Below are positions 1 through 11,173 of a stretch of DNA of 64,000 nucleotides, piece after piece. The notes under the pieces are model-generated. The model made no database searches and had not been told where the DNA came from. It saw only the letters and a list, made by a program, of their open reading frames with translations. The stretch lies in NCBI RefSeq assembly GCF_026210795.1, contig NC_089446.1, forward strand, positions 744,001-808,000, in the 5' to 3' direction. The stretch's first letter is position 1; each line of letters starts with the position of its first letter. This DNA is from Rhizophagus irregularis (taxonomy: Eukaryota > Glomeromycota > Glomeromycetes > Glomerales > Glomeraceae). Both the position numbers and the translations under genes were made by a program.

Positions 1-561
1 CGAAAAATATACTCACGGTATCATCGAAAATAATAACACGAGTTTCAAGATCAGTCATAGGTCTCATAACTTCTTTATCATCAATTTTATTATAATTTAT
101 ACCCCGGTGGTGTATTTGCAGTAATCATCGATGTCAAAAGGTAATTTGATAAAAATTTATCTAATGGAGCATTTTATACATACATCCTTTTGATAATTGT
201 ATCCATTTTTTGATTTATAAATTTGATGTTTTGAATAAAATCAGCTGATTTATTCTTAAAATATGAAAAATAATGTCTTTAAATGGAGATACGAATTGAA
301 ACATTATTAGATAACCCAAAAATATTTACGAATTGCACGAACAAATTTTACAGTCTCATCAACTAATGCAGATTGACGTTCAATTTTTTCGTTCTCACTA
401 GTAAGTCCGTTGGAGTATCCAGCTTAATGATGCGGATAATTATATCATTTGTAAATTGATTAAACCATGTAGAAATATCCACGAATTTCATTAAAGAGTT
501 TATTTACCAAATGAGGAGTAATAACATTAACAAATTTTGGTGATAAAATAGCATGGCTTAT
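1..561 (-). pseudogene. cytochrome P450 fragment, decayed, runs off the left edge
   Basis: Read on the minus strand, this stretch contains pieces that match the middle of a fungal P450. They are HAILSPKFVNVITPHLVNKL (about 555-496), WFNQFTNDIIIRI (about 480-440), a segment with EKIERQSALVDETVKFVRAI (about 400-340), then NAPLDKFLSNYLLTSMITA and YNKIDDKEVMRPMTDLETRV near 165-25, followed by a possible GTGAGT donor. In a working P450 these lie between the C-helix region and the I-helix; the haem-binding loop would be beyond the left edge. The pieces sit in different frames with stop codons between them, so the copy is broken. The family call rests on remembered similarity to Rhizophagus P450s and is moderately sure. 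Confidence 0.6.
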
Positions 562-1170
562 GTAAAAAAATGACGATTATATCTCCATGATTTATAGTCT
601 TGATTTAACAATATTCCCTTTCCCATTATCCCTAATTCATGAATCCTCTAAAATGTTTATCAGAAAATTTCTTTATATATAGATTTTTTATGAGACTAAT
701 AAAAGTTTTTTAAATATATTTTATTCGATTTAGAGCTATAAAGCGTGTATCTAAATGGAACTCAAATAAATCCTCATATTTTTATGATTAGATTCGAAAA
801 ATTTTATGAGATTTTCACCATTATGCACACATCGTTTATTATCGTTCATTATCGTTTATATCGTTTATTAACCTTTCACTTTACATCATTATTTATTCGT
901 ATACACTAGTGTCATATCACTTGTTATATAACGTCATCCTACCTATCATTTGTTAACCAATTCTTATATTTCTTTCTGTTACTACCTGACCAAACGTCAA
1001 AAACCGGTGATAACAGTACGTTTCTTAAAGCCAATTTCAAAATTTCACCCAAAGAAATCAGCCTACCATCGAAAGAACTTGGAGAAGCAATACCTACGAA
1101 AAATAAAAAAAAGAACCGTTAGTACGTTTCTTGAAGTTAATTTCAAAATTCCACCTCGAAAAAGATAATT
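562..1170. other. AT-rich stretch without a gene
   Basis: No supported gene. A short imperfect tandem repeat built on ATCGTTTATT lies at about 830-872. A short open frame at 950-1168 is lysine-rich, shows no domain and overlaps branch-point-like and T-rich intron signals of the opposite strand, so it is not called. Confidence 0.4.
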
Positions 1171-1960
1171 TGCCGTTAAAAAAAGAACTCTTCTGGAGAA
1201 GCCGATGCCTACAAAAAAGTAAAAATTCCAAGTCCAGTTCAAAAGGCCGAGAAGAGACCTACAAAAAAAGAAAATCTAGTCCGAAGTTGAGACTTGCAAA
1301 AAAAAATTAAATCGTTTAAAAAAAGGAAAAAAAAAGAACTGTTAATGTTTGGAAAAATAAAAATATATATACATATTTTTTTTTACTTGCCGATATTCCC
1401 CGTCCTAATACCCAAAAAACTCGCCTAAAAAAATAAGAACAGTTAGTAATGATCGTTAAACAAAAAAAAATCAAAAAAAAAAATTTTTCTCCCTAAAGAC
1501 GAAAAATCATCACTTCACAACTTACCTTTCATAATCCAGGAATCCAGATCCGGGAAGGCGTCCCCTAAAGATAATAATCAAAAACGTTAATGACGTTCCA
1601 AAGACAAAAAAAAACCAAAAAATCCCTACCTCACAACTTACCTTTCATAATCCAAGCCGGAATCCAGGTCCAGGAAGGCGTCCCCTGAAGAAAAAGAGAA
1701 AAATGAACGTTAATAATGTACCCAATGACAAAAAAATGAAAATTTTCTCCTCTCAACTTACTTTCGTAGCCCAAGCCGAAATCCAGTTCCAGAAAGACGT
1801 CCCCTAAAAAAATGAAGCAAAATAAACATGACGTTCCCAAGATGAAAGAACAAAGAAATTTACACTTTCCATCTAAAACCAAAGCTGTCTAAACTGGCTA
1901 AGTCAAATTCCGAAGAGAGAAGACCGAAGTCAAAGACGCTCCTAAAAAAAAGAAGTGTTT
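1171..1960 (-). other. minus-strand intron/exon array with a triplicated small exon
   Basis: On the minus strand, three short exon-like blocks of 39-43 nt lie about 120 bp apart, near 1772-1813, 1649-1691 and 1530-1568. Each begins after a T-rich acceptor ending in AG, starts GGGACG, and ends at a GTAAGTT donor. With a phase leaving two leading bases they read DVFLELDFGLGYE, DAFLDLDSGLDYE and DAFPDLDSWIMK, so they are copies of one exon. TACTAAC-like branch sites appear upstream of several acceptors. The host gene is not recognised and I could not join the exons with certainty, so this may be a decayed spliced gene. Confidence 0.45.
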
Positions 1961-2750
1961 TTTTTTTAAAAAAAAAACATACCGGATTATCTGATTAATC
2001 CGGTCAATCCGATCATCATTGTAACTTCTGATTATCTGCAAAGAACGGAGAATTCAAAAAACAACAGGTAAAGAGAAAGAAATAATAGATATGCCAACTT
2101 TGAATAATAATAACAAACGTATTGCAATAATTCAAGGTGAAGGGAAGATAATGATGATAGCGAATTTAGTGATTTCGAACCCCTAATAGAGTGACAATTT
2201 ACACTAGATTAGATTATTTTAAACAATATCATGTATTTTCTTTATAGCTTATTTTTTTTTAATTAGCCGTTAACTTAGAGTTAAGTCTAGTGTATTTTTA
2301 TATTGTTAAATTTATTTAAAAAAAAAAATCTAATTATCCACGAACCGTTCATCTCATTCTGGAATATTAGACAACATATCAGTGACAAATAAATTTAGAT
2401 ATCAGGGTCTTGACAATTTGATCATTCACAATTTTAGTGGGTGCCCGATATGTACCCGATAGTAACGATTTTGACCAGTGTACAATGCAGTTTATTTAAT
2501 TAAATTATTTATTTTCTTTTAAGATGCATATTACTCTCTGTCACTCCATAGAGTCACCTGATTTGTATGGTGTGTAGTGCCGATTACAAATCGAGATAAA
2601 ACCGGCCCCAATCGGAATGCATATTGCTCAAATTTATTTACATTATAAATAAAATAATTAAAATACTAATCTTAAAATAACAAATATATTAAATGTCATA
2701 TAATATATAATACATAAATAATATTATTTGCAAAACTTATCATCCGATCC
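1961..2750. other. AT-rich stretch, nothing recognised
   Basis: No open frame or repeat that I can support. Mostly A/T runs, with one slightly more balanced patch at about 2420-2620 that has no readable domain. Confidence 0.4.
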
Positions 2751-4200
2751 AAGAGAACCAATTAATACCTACAAAAAGAAGTAAAATGAAACGTTAGTAA
2801 CGTTTCTTAAAAAACATTTATAGTTTTGAAGTCGAAACTTACCGATCCAAAGCCCAAAAGAAGCTGACATCTAAAAAAAAAGAATAAAATTCAATTTTCT
2901 TTTGAAAAAAAAAAAATTTGAAAAGCTTCAAAACTTACCTATCCAAAGCAAAAAAAAATCCAAGGAAAAATTTCGAAATGAATTGTTTCGGAACAAAAGG
3001 CAATGCCGAAGTCACATACCTAAAAATAAAAAAATTAGAATTTTTTTTTTAAAAAAATAAGAACTAGTTATTGAAATTCTCTAAAGTTGCCGATAAAAAC
3101 AATTTTATTACCCTTTTGCTATAAACTTAGCTGCCCAATATTCAAAGAAGACTCAGGTACGCCGACCATACGCATATTGACACTATCTGTAAGTTTAAGT
3201 CAATTCTGTGTGACCCATGTCTGCATCACAAGTTAAACGAATTGGTACAATGTTGTTAATTATTTTAACGATGATCACTATACGGCACATTTAAAATTCT
3301 CCTTTCTTGAAAAATACAATCTAGGTTTTTCTGATAGGATTTTACCATTGGGTTATCTTCCGAATCATCATCACTAGCAGTTTCATCATCATATCTATGC
3401 ATGTATAATAATAAATAAATTTGTGGCAATGATCACACGTTAAAAAATTCAAAATTTGATTTTTTACCAAAGTCATCGCTTTCTCTTGTTCACAATTATC
3501 GACATAATCATCATCAATATTAGCTCTCCATGCATGAGGTTTTTCTATTATTTACAAAATGATTGATTATTATGATGCATACTCTATAATACCGAAATAT
3601 AAAACAACAATATGACAAACATACTTGAAGGAAGATCTGTGGAGTTATACTTATCACATCATCAGAAGAAATGTAAATTTTACATTTACCTCTTCGCTAC
3701 AAGATACGAAACACGTAAATTTAGAAGCATCATTTGTTCAATAAATTTACTTATAAAGAGCATCAACAACATATTCTCAAAACATTTTCCCCGAAGTTGA
3801 CTCTTTAGTCATCCCAGCGATACTCGTAGTTTCTACATTATTTAATCGATATTTTCTCCCGCCGAGACTTAGCTATTGCCAATTTCACATAAAAAGAATG
3901 AGAAGACCATGTTATTCAAAATTGTAATCTAAAAACAAATATTTTTGAAACCGAAGACTTCGAAACTTACCGTCTGGCGTTTGCATAACCGAATGCTCTA
4001 GTTGGTGATTCAAATTGAAAAGTCGAAGCCGATACCTAAAAAAAAGTAATAAGAAAAATATTAAAAAATACTATTTTTTTTTCAAAAACAAAGTTTCGAA
4101 AGAAGGAAATTTTTGAAACTTACCGATCCAAAGTTAAGGGTCGAAGCCGATACTTAAAAAAAAGTGAGAAAAGTTTAGAAAAAATTATTCAATTATTCTT
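2751..4200 (-). other. spliced coding remnants on the minus strand, gene unknown
   Basis: Several short minus-strand blocks are bounded by T-rich acceptors (TTTTTTTAG) and GTAAGTTT donors, near 4108-4153, 3970-4036, 2935-3020 and 2840-2870; some share a GGATCG ending. Two acidic exon candidates lie at 3468-3544 (contains PHAWRANIDDDYVDN and CEQEKAMTL) and 3346-3394 (contains YDDETASDDDSEDNPM). The two acidic exons do not join in one frame with the splice sites I see, so the gene is either incompletely resolved or broken. No domain is recognised. Confidence 0.35.
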
Positions 4201-4206
4201 TGTATT

Positions 4207-4490
4207 GAGGAGGTCACCGTCAGATGACAGTCATGATAGTCTCCCCATTTTCATCGTACTTCCAGCATCATCCGCCGTCCGATAACAGGCACGAACGTGT
4301 GGGATATCTGCCAGGAGGCAGGATTACGTTGAGAAGATCACCGTCAGATGACAGTCGTGATGGTCTCATCGTACTTCCAGCATCATCCGCCGTCTGATGA
4401 CAGGCGCGAAAGTGTGGGATACCTGCCAGGAGGCAGGATTACGTTGAGGAGGTCACCGTCGTGATGGTCTCACCATTTTTATCGCCATCC
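4207..4490. repeat. GC-rich tandem repeat, about 2.3 copies
   Basis: Two near-complete copies and one partial copy of a unit of roughly 120 bp. The landmarks GTCACCGTCAGATGACAGTC, CTTCCAGCATCATCCGCC and CCAGGAGGCAGGATTACG recur in the same order. The unit is far richer in G+C than everything around it. No open frame is shared by the copies. Confidence 0.75.
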
Positions 4491-6240
4491 GTCCATAATG
4501 TTTTCCTTCGAAACCTTCGAAACTAAATCTATTTTCGAAACTAATTTTAAAGGTAGGAAAACGAAAGGAAGTTAATAAAGCTTTTAACTAACGATTCCTC
4601 CTTACCAACCCATATTACTAATTGCAGTAAAAATAGACCAAAACTAGGTTGAACATACCGCAAGTCCATAGTACAAATGAGAATTAAGTTTTTCTTAGAG
4701 ATGTTCCTTTATCTTCCAGTTCCGATTTCCGTTTTCTTATTTCATGCCAAAGTCACGTTCAGTTAAGTACCTACAAAAAGGAATGTTAGAAATATCACTG
4801 TCATTTCTTTCTTGCTCTCCAATTTCAAGTTCTAGCTAAATACCTTACCTAAACCTTATTCCGAAGTTCGTATCTACAAGAAAAAAAAGTAATGTTTTTA
4901 TTTAAAAAAAAAAATTTTTTTTAAGCAAAAGGTTTATCGGTAATAAAAAGCGCGTATTTCTTGTGTATCAAAGAATTATGTGTTACTAGGCAAGGTTTTG
5001 AATTGATTTATTGGTTGATGAAATTGTGTGACCGGATCAATGATCCGAACTACTTTTTTTTAACGTTTCACGCGCTCTCAAAAAGTTTAATATACCTTTA
5101 TGATATTGCTTATTTGCCATTTTTAAAAAAAGAAAAATATTTTATTATACGAAAAATAAGGTGACCTCACATTATAGGATTGGTTAATGGATTTTCGATC
5201 AAAAAACCCGAACGATCAGAATTGAACAGGCCTACTGAAAACGATATTTTATTTTCGCAATATTTTATTTTCACGTTAAAAAACAACTTTGTATTTTATT
5301 ATTTAATACGGCGATCTTATTCTTGATTTCAAATATATATTATACTTGGTAATATAATATTTAATATAATAAAACATTCACCTGTATCAGTAAATAGTTT
5401 AATCATAAAACAGTTTTATTTTATAATGTATTTATAAAAATAATTGTTTTAAGATTTGCTGACGATAACCATAATTTTAGCCTATTACTATAAGCAAAAA
5501 AAACCCTTCTTATAAAAGTCTCTGAAACATTGGATCTTATTGGATCTTATTAGCTCAGTTGAAAGAGAAAACTTTGAAGAACATATATGCAAAGTTTCGT
5601 TATCGGTCGTGTAGGAATATTCAAATAATTTGATCAACAAAAATCAATGATTGGTTAATTCAGTAGACTATTAATTTTTAGTAATCTTACTTAAAAAAAA
5701 TCAATATTTGTTTTAGTGTGCGTATGTCATTGGTTTTCATGCTACACAATCCAAATTATATTTATATGGAGACTATTCTAAAGTCTGAACGACAGACATA
5801 TTTTTTTTTGATAAAAAAATACGAAATATATTAAAGAATAAAGTAATTATATTCCAATAATTTTACTTGGTTTTTTTATGTTGTATTATTTTCATTTCTG
5901 GTAAAAACTCTTTCAAGTTTATTAGAAAACGAACGTTTTTTTGTTATAATTATATGAAAATAAACGTCCAACGTCACGTCATGGTGCTTTTATAAAAAAA
6001 TTGTTCCAATATTTTTGGGAGAGAGTTTTTTCTGTCTCAAAATATTTTACTTGCTAACTATAAATTCTTTGAAAAATAACTATCGAACGTATCACGTGAT
6101 TTTTCATTATTGCTAGATCAGCTGATTTTATTAAAGACGTCGTCATTAAGACCATGCTTCAATCGCAATGCATCATAGTTGTAATAACGAAACCGTTTAT
6201 GTAACTGATCAGAACAATCTGTGCAATAGTCGATTTCTCA
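4491..6240. other. gene-poor stretch with a degenerate mobile-element end
   Basis: No supported gene. At about 5725-5805 there is a degenerate copy of the sequence that also occurs at 8641-8782 and, inverted, from 15671, where I interpret it as a Helitron-like 5' end. A short open frame at 4961-5164 has no visible domain. Confidence 0.4.
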
Positions 6241-6246
6241 TATATA
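6241..6246 (+). promoter_or_regulatory. TATA-like box of the CRN gene
   Basis: TATATA lies 72 bases before the start codon at 6313 and is followed by a C/T-rich stretch and CAAA directly before ATG. The arrangement suggests a core promoter; the start site itself is not visible. Confidence 0.4.
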
Positions 6247-6312
6247 CCCCAAATTTCCCCTTTTTACAAAAAAAATTTCTTTCATACAAACAATAACACA
6301 ATAACGTACAAA

Positions 6313-8033
6313 ATGTCTGAAGTTACAATTTCTGGAATGACCATCAACCTTTGGTTACTTTTTCATGAAATTGTTATTTTTAGGGTTACCATAGGAACGG
6401 ATAATCGTATTTCTGAGCTTAAGAAAGTTATCAAGAAAGCCAGAGAACCCGAGTTTGATAATTTCACTCCGGACAGACTTAAGCTTTTAAAGCTTAAAAA
6501 CCCTGTTGATGACGAACATATTTCTGATGTTCAAAACTTGAACCTTCAGGGTAACGAGGATGAGAATGACGATGTTTCTCTAATGAAGGATATGCGAAAA
6601 ATTGTCACTTACTGGCCTGAAAATCAAGCGCCTTCCGAAGATCTTATACACATTATTGTAGAAGCGCCTGATCTCTCCGGTGAGTCAAAAATTTAGCCAA
6701 CGTGATATGGCATAATTTTTTTCGTCTTCTCGGTCATATTCGCCAACAATACCGAATACTTACTTATTCTTGTGTTTCCTGCTTCTTATTGTCAACCCCG
6801 CCCAAAAAACACATTACGTTATCGTAGAGCAACCTACTGCTGGTAAGTGAGTCATAATAAAATAGTCAACGCGAGTGAACTATCCTGACTTGATTTTTTG
6901 ATATCCATTGCTTCTAAATAACCTTTTCCTTTATTAAACTATATTCACAGATTTGGAGAGTGCACTTCGAAATCTTGATGGCAAAGTCGATCTTATGAGA
7001 ACTGAATTAGAAAACGTTTATGAAATATCCGCTCGTCAAGAAATTGCAAAAATAAGCAGTTCCCATTACTCCTCCAAATTTGAAATATCAGATCTAAATG
7101 ATCTTGTACAACTTTCTTTACCACGGAAAAAATTCTCCAATGAAAACCCAAAGTACGACTCTCAAATATCTATTCAAGCATATCGTGCTGATAAACTTGC
7201 AAATCATATTTATGTAAGTGAATATAAATTATTATGAGATGGTTATTGCACATGGTAGTTATTTACCATAATTTTTTGCACTTCTTGAACAGATTAAAAA
7301 TATGAGAAAGAAACTTGAAGATTCAATAAGTTATATTCGTTCATTACCCAAAAATAATAATTTTATTAAAAATCTCAATACCCTCGCTGACAATGCAGCA
7401 GCAGCTCTTGATACCTGGAAAGCTTATGAAAAGAGTAAGTTTATTTAGACTGAAGTATGATAGTAAATCAAAATTTAACTTAATTTTGCCAATTAGAATC
7501 TACCGGTTCGTCACAAAATCGTCTATTTCTCGCAAATACAGAATTCTTGGGTGTTATGCTGATCACTTCGTATATCATGGACCCAAAAATAGCTATAGAG
7601 AACGATCATGTATTTATATACACACTTTTGAGAATGTGATTTGAAATTGTTATAATATACTGACTCTTGTTTGTTATGTATAATTTTTTAGGCACCGTTC
7701 AACAAAGTTCTTGAATTGGACGTTCGTGGAAGACCAACAAGTTATGATATGAATAATGTCTCAATTGAGATAGGTGAAATTAAATTAACAACCAAGAACC
7801 TACATCATGGTTATCGACAACTATTGATCAGACTTGCTTCACTTGGGTTCGTGATTGAAGCGTTGAACAGTAAAGATGGCGAAGTAGGCGATTATAGGTG
7901 CGAATTAGTCGGAATATTATACGTCCCGAAAGTCCCTTCCATTAATATTCCAAATGAATGGGAAGACGGTATTAAATTTCCCGAAAGGACCAAACACACT
8001 ATAAGAATTGTCGCAGTAGGCGATAAACCATAA
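6313..8033 (+). CDS. Crinkler (CRN) family protein with candidate nuclease C-terminus
   Basis: Six-exon model: 6313-6679, 6828-6842 (a 15-nt microexon, optional), 6951-7213, 7293-7434, 7497-7609 and 7692-8033. All junctions are GT-AG and the frame is continuous, giving 413 residues, or 408 without the microexon. The N-terminus (INLWLLFHE, ISELKKVIKKA, DRLKLLKLKNP, IHIIVEAP) is the ubiquitin-like CRN entry domain. The middle is helical. The last exon carries LELDVRGRP (Asp about 310) and EIGEIK (Glu about 329, Lys about 331), an arrangement like the D...ExK core of restriction-endonuclease-fold effector domains described for CRN proteins. There is no signal peptide. In oomycetes and Rhizophagus, CRN proteins are proposed effectors acting in nuclei; nuclease activity here is inference. 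The family call is firm. Confidence 0.85.
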
Positions 8034-8340
8034 AACTGCTTAATGTTGTAACGAATAGATTTTCTACTAGTGTAATTGCTAATTATTTTCTACTAATGTA
8101 ACAGTTACTGTATAATTGCTAATTATTTTCAATTTTTTATATTAATGTATTGTTTTATATTGTTTTATATTATGTTTTATATTAATGTAACAGCTTTTTT
8201 ATCGTATTTTAATATAGTCGAGAGTAAAGAATGTAAAAAAGTCACATGATACTATGAACTAGTAAAAATAAAGCTTTGAATAAATCATCCTTTAACTTGT
8301 TCTTATATATATTAGAAATTTTTTTTATTAGCATCATGTA
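8034..8340. other. 3' flank of the CRN gene
   Basis: AT-rich, with short direct repeats of CTAATTATTTTC and TTGTTTTATATT between 8070 and 8190. It probably contains the 3' untranslated region. No gene seen. Confidence 0.4.
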
Positions 8341-8364
8341 ACGTGATAACTGTAAGGGCTTCGC

Positions 8365-8619
8365 GTGCTCGCAAAATTAGTTGTTCGCAATGCTATTGAG
8401 ATCAAATCCGATCCAGAATTAATTATCAAAACGTTTCACATACTTGAAATTCCAGAATAGTTTTAGAGGGATTGATAATTATAATTTTGCATTTGCTCAG
8501 CCGTGGGATTCATCATGTCCTATTTGTGATGGAAAACATGGGAATTACGGGTTGCATGGCGAATGCTATAAAAATGGAACGGAATATTGTCTTACCTGCA
8601 ACACTTCGCAATTGTAACA
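8365..8619 (+). pseudogene. zinc-ribbon-like coding fragment, frameshifted
   Basis: One frame reads DPELIIKTFHILEIPE and then stops. A shifted frame continues RGIDNYNFAFAQPWDSSCPI and CDGKHGNYGLHGECYKNG, and ends ...EYCLTCNTSQL at 8619. The pairs CPIC and CLTC with an intervening KHGNYGLHGEC resemble a zinc-binding module such as those of primases or transposon proteins, but I cannot name the family. The frameshift and the lack of a longer frame make this a relic. It sits next to a Helitron-like end, which may have carried it. Confidence 0.4.
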
Positions 8620-8640
8620 TAGAACGAGGCGCAGTGTGAT

Positions 8641-8782
8641 AAATAGTTTTTGACCATAAATAGATCAGGCGGAGGCTTGTCACGGGTTTTAATTATATGG
8701 CATGGGATTTCAAGTCACACAATTCAAATTATTTATACGGAGACTAATCCAAACGTCAGACAAATTTTTTTAGTTATATAGA
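8641..8782 (-). mobile_element. Helitron-like 5' end, second copy
   Basis: In reverse complement this copy begins TCTATATAACT after an A at 8783 and runs through GATTAGTCTCCGTATAAA, GAAATCCCATGCCATATAAT and CCTCCGCCTGATC. The same order of blocks starts the candidate Helitron at 15671. Its own 3' end was not found. Confidence 0.45.
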
Positions 8783-8789
8783 TGACGAT

Positions 8790-9390
8790 CCTTTTTTTTT
8801 AATGAATTGATCCGATTTTATTCCAGTATCACGACGAGATATTACACTATATTTTGACTGCATTATAATGATTGTTTTATAGAATTGTTAATTCATTGAT
8901 AATATAAATAAAAAAAATGTATTATAGGTATTGTCAAAGTATCTTAAAAATTTCATAAAGTTATAATAATTTATCATTTTTATAATTACCATCACGAAAT
9001 TTTTTATGCACAGCATTGGCACAAAAAAATTGATATTGCGTACCCTGTAAAAGCGCATTGTCTGCATAATTAGCAATGCGGCAATTAATTGTTCAAAATT
9101 TTGTGCATTTTTCAACACAATAAATTGTAAAAACATAATTCTATTATTCAATATGTTGTACATTCTATAAACAATGAATTGCGTAAATTTAGCATTTTTT
9201 ATTTGCAATTTATCAGATAATTTTGTTTAAACAAACAAAAAATTTCGATTCTTGATACATAAAAAAAAAAAATTTTTTTTATTTATGATCCAAATGGAGA
9301 ATATTCATCATGATTACTTTTAAAAGAATTGTAGGACAATGCGCAGGAAATACAAAATAGGAAAAAACATTTCAAGTCTTTTATACTACG
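8790..9390. other. AT-rich stretch, nothing recognised
   Basis: A minus-strand open frame at 8888-9208 is composed almost entirely of residues with AT-rich codons (F, I, N, Y, M) and shows no domain, so it is not called. Confidence 0.35.
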
Positions 9391-9399
9391 ATGAGTGAT

Positions 9400-10925
9400 A
9401 ATCGTGCCCTATAAGAAATATGTATACGGAAAGGAAACGTTTTGTATACATTTTATGTACGTTTCTATAGATTCCGTATACAAATTCCGTATATTTAATA
9501 AGCAATTCATTTTTGAACATTTTTTAAAAAAACTAATGTATACGAAATGTATACGGAAAAAATTAATCATACGGAATGTATACGGAATTTTTAAACTTAA
9601 TATTTTTAGAAAATAATTTTACAAAAATCTCGTATCATAACACGAGATCACGTGATTGTTTGTTGTTTTGTTATGATACGTTTTTTGTTTTTTATATAAA
9701 CCCTTACTTTGATGAGTTTGATCTTCCGATCTTCCTTTCTGTCTTTCCCTTCCTTCTCTTTTCTCTTGTCTTATTTTTGTTATTTTTTCTAAATTTTTCT
9801 TCTTTTTTCGTCACCCCCCTTTTAAAAAAAAATTTTTTTTTGATTTTATTCTTTTATTCCCACTATTCCCACTCTTCTTTTTTTTTAAAAAAAAATTTTT
9901 TCTTTCTATTTCTATTTCCTCTTTATAAAAAATTTTTTATTTTTCTAACTTTGACGTCCTCCCTTTAGAAAAAAAAAATTTTTTTTAACTTTCCTAACTT
10001 CGTTACCCTCTTTTTAAAAAAATATTTTTTTTTGATTTATTCTTTATTCCCCTTTCTTTTTTATTTATATATATCCCTTTTTTTATTTCATAGGCCAGCA
10101 GATTTTTTTTTGTGAGAAGATTCAGTTTCTTTTTTCGAGATCAGTTTGGGAGTCCTTTCCTTTTTGTAGGATTGTTTAGGATTTTTTTCTTTTTTTAGGT
10201 CAGTTCAAATTTTCTTTTTTTTTTTTTTTGTAAGTTGGGTTCAGATTCTTTTCTTTTTGTAGGTTGTTTCAGTTTGTTGCTTCAGAGTCTTCTTTTTTTG
10301 TAGGTCAGTTTTGGATTTATTTTGTTGTTTTGGTTTCTTTTTCATCAGATGCTTCATAATTCTTTTCATTTATGTAGGTCAGACATTCTGGAGTTCTCTT
10401 TCTTTTTTTGTAGGAATGCTGACCTTTGGTGACTTGGACGATTGCAGATACTATATGAAGGTGGGGTTTTGTTTCCAATTAAGCTAGACATTCTTATGTT
10501 TCTTTTTTTTTGTTTTTTTTAGGTTGTTTGACTCCAAATGAACCTGAACTTATAGATAATTTTCGTTGCAATAGGTGGTTTTAATAAGTAGGGAATTTTC
10601 ATAATGTATTTGTATTTTGTTTATTTTTTATTTTTTATTTAATTTAATAAAGTAAAATTAGATTTATGTAAATATAATTATAGTAAACTGTAATACAAAT
10701 AGTAAATTCAGTGACCAAATCGTATAAATTTCGTGATCAAATCAGTGATCAAATCATGTAAATTCCATATGAATTCCGTGCAAATTCCGTATCCAAACCA
10801 TATTTTTAGTGATACGGAATTGTGCATTTTTCCGTATCCTATTATGATACGTTATTTCTAAGGAAAAAAATCGTATAAAAACTTTATAAAAAACGTATCC
10901 CAATTTTTTTATAGGGAGTGTACCA
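9400..10925. repeat. putative repetitive element with GTATACGGAA motifs at both ends and a T-rich core
   Basis: Many direct and inverted copies of TGTATACGGAA / TTCCGTATACA lie at 9415-9600, and related TTCCGTATC motifs at 10760-10850. The left edge carries GTGCCCTATAAGAAATA and the right edge the opposite-strand counterpart ACACTCCCTATAAAAAAA, so the ends may be inverted repeats. Between them is a strongly T-rich plus strand with repeated acceptor-like sites. Boundaries and class are uncertain. Confidence 0.35.
10160..10530 (+). other. plus-strand array of intron-acceptor-like sites, many AG|GT
   Basis: Seven T-rich runs end in TAG or AG near 10169, 10198, 10262, 10303, 10377, 10413 and 10522. 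At five of them (10198, 10262, 10303, 10377, 10522) the AG is followed directly by GT, so acceptor and donor touch. Repeated short words such as GTCAG and GTTGTTT follow the sites. No coding exon is visible between them. Confidence 0.4.
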
Positions 10926-11173
10926 ACTTTGATTTCTCTAGGCCAATCCGATCCCAATTTTCTCATATGGAACTTTTTATTAATAAGATATTTTTAATTC
11001 TTTTTTGTGTTCCGATAATCCGATAAATAGACTCTTTACATACTGTATACTCTAAACTCGAAGTCTTTTTACTAGAAACAACTCAGTATATTTAGTGTCA
11101 ATAATTAATTTTTTTTAAGTAATATATAATATATTTATTTGTAAAAAATTGTTTTTAGATGCTTAATACATAT

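Noticed and set aside
5540-5620. tRNA-like A-box (TTAGCTCAGTTG)
   Set aside because: No matching B-box, no cloverleaf and no anticodon arm could be built.
8888-9208. Minus-strand frame of 106 residues
   Set aside because: Composition follows the local AT content and no motif or splice signal supports it.
9576-9968. Plus-strand frame of 130 residues, mostly F, L, S
   Set aside because: Produced by T/C-rich low-complexity DNA; no domain, no credible start context.
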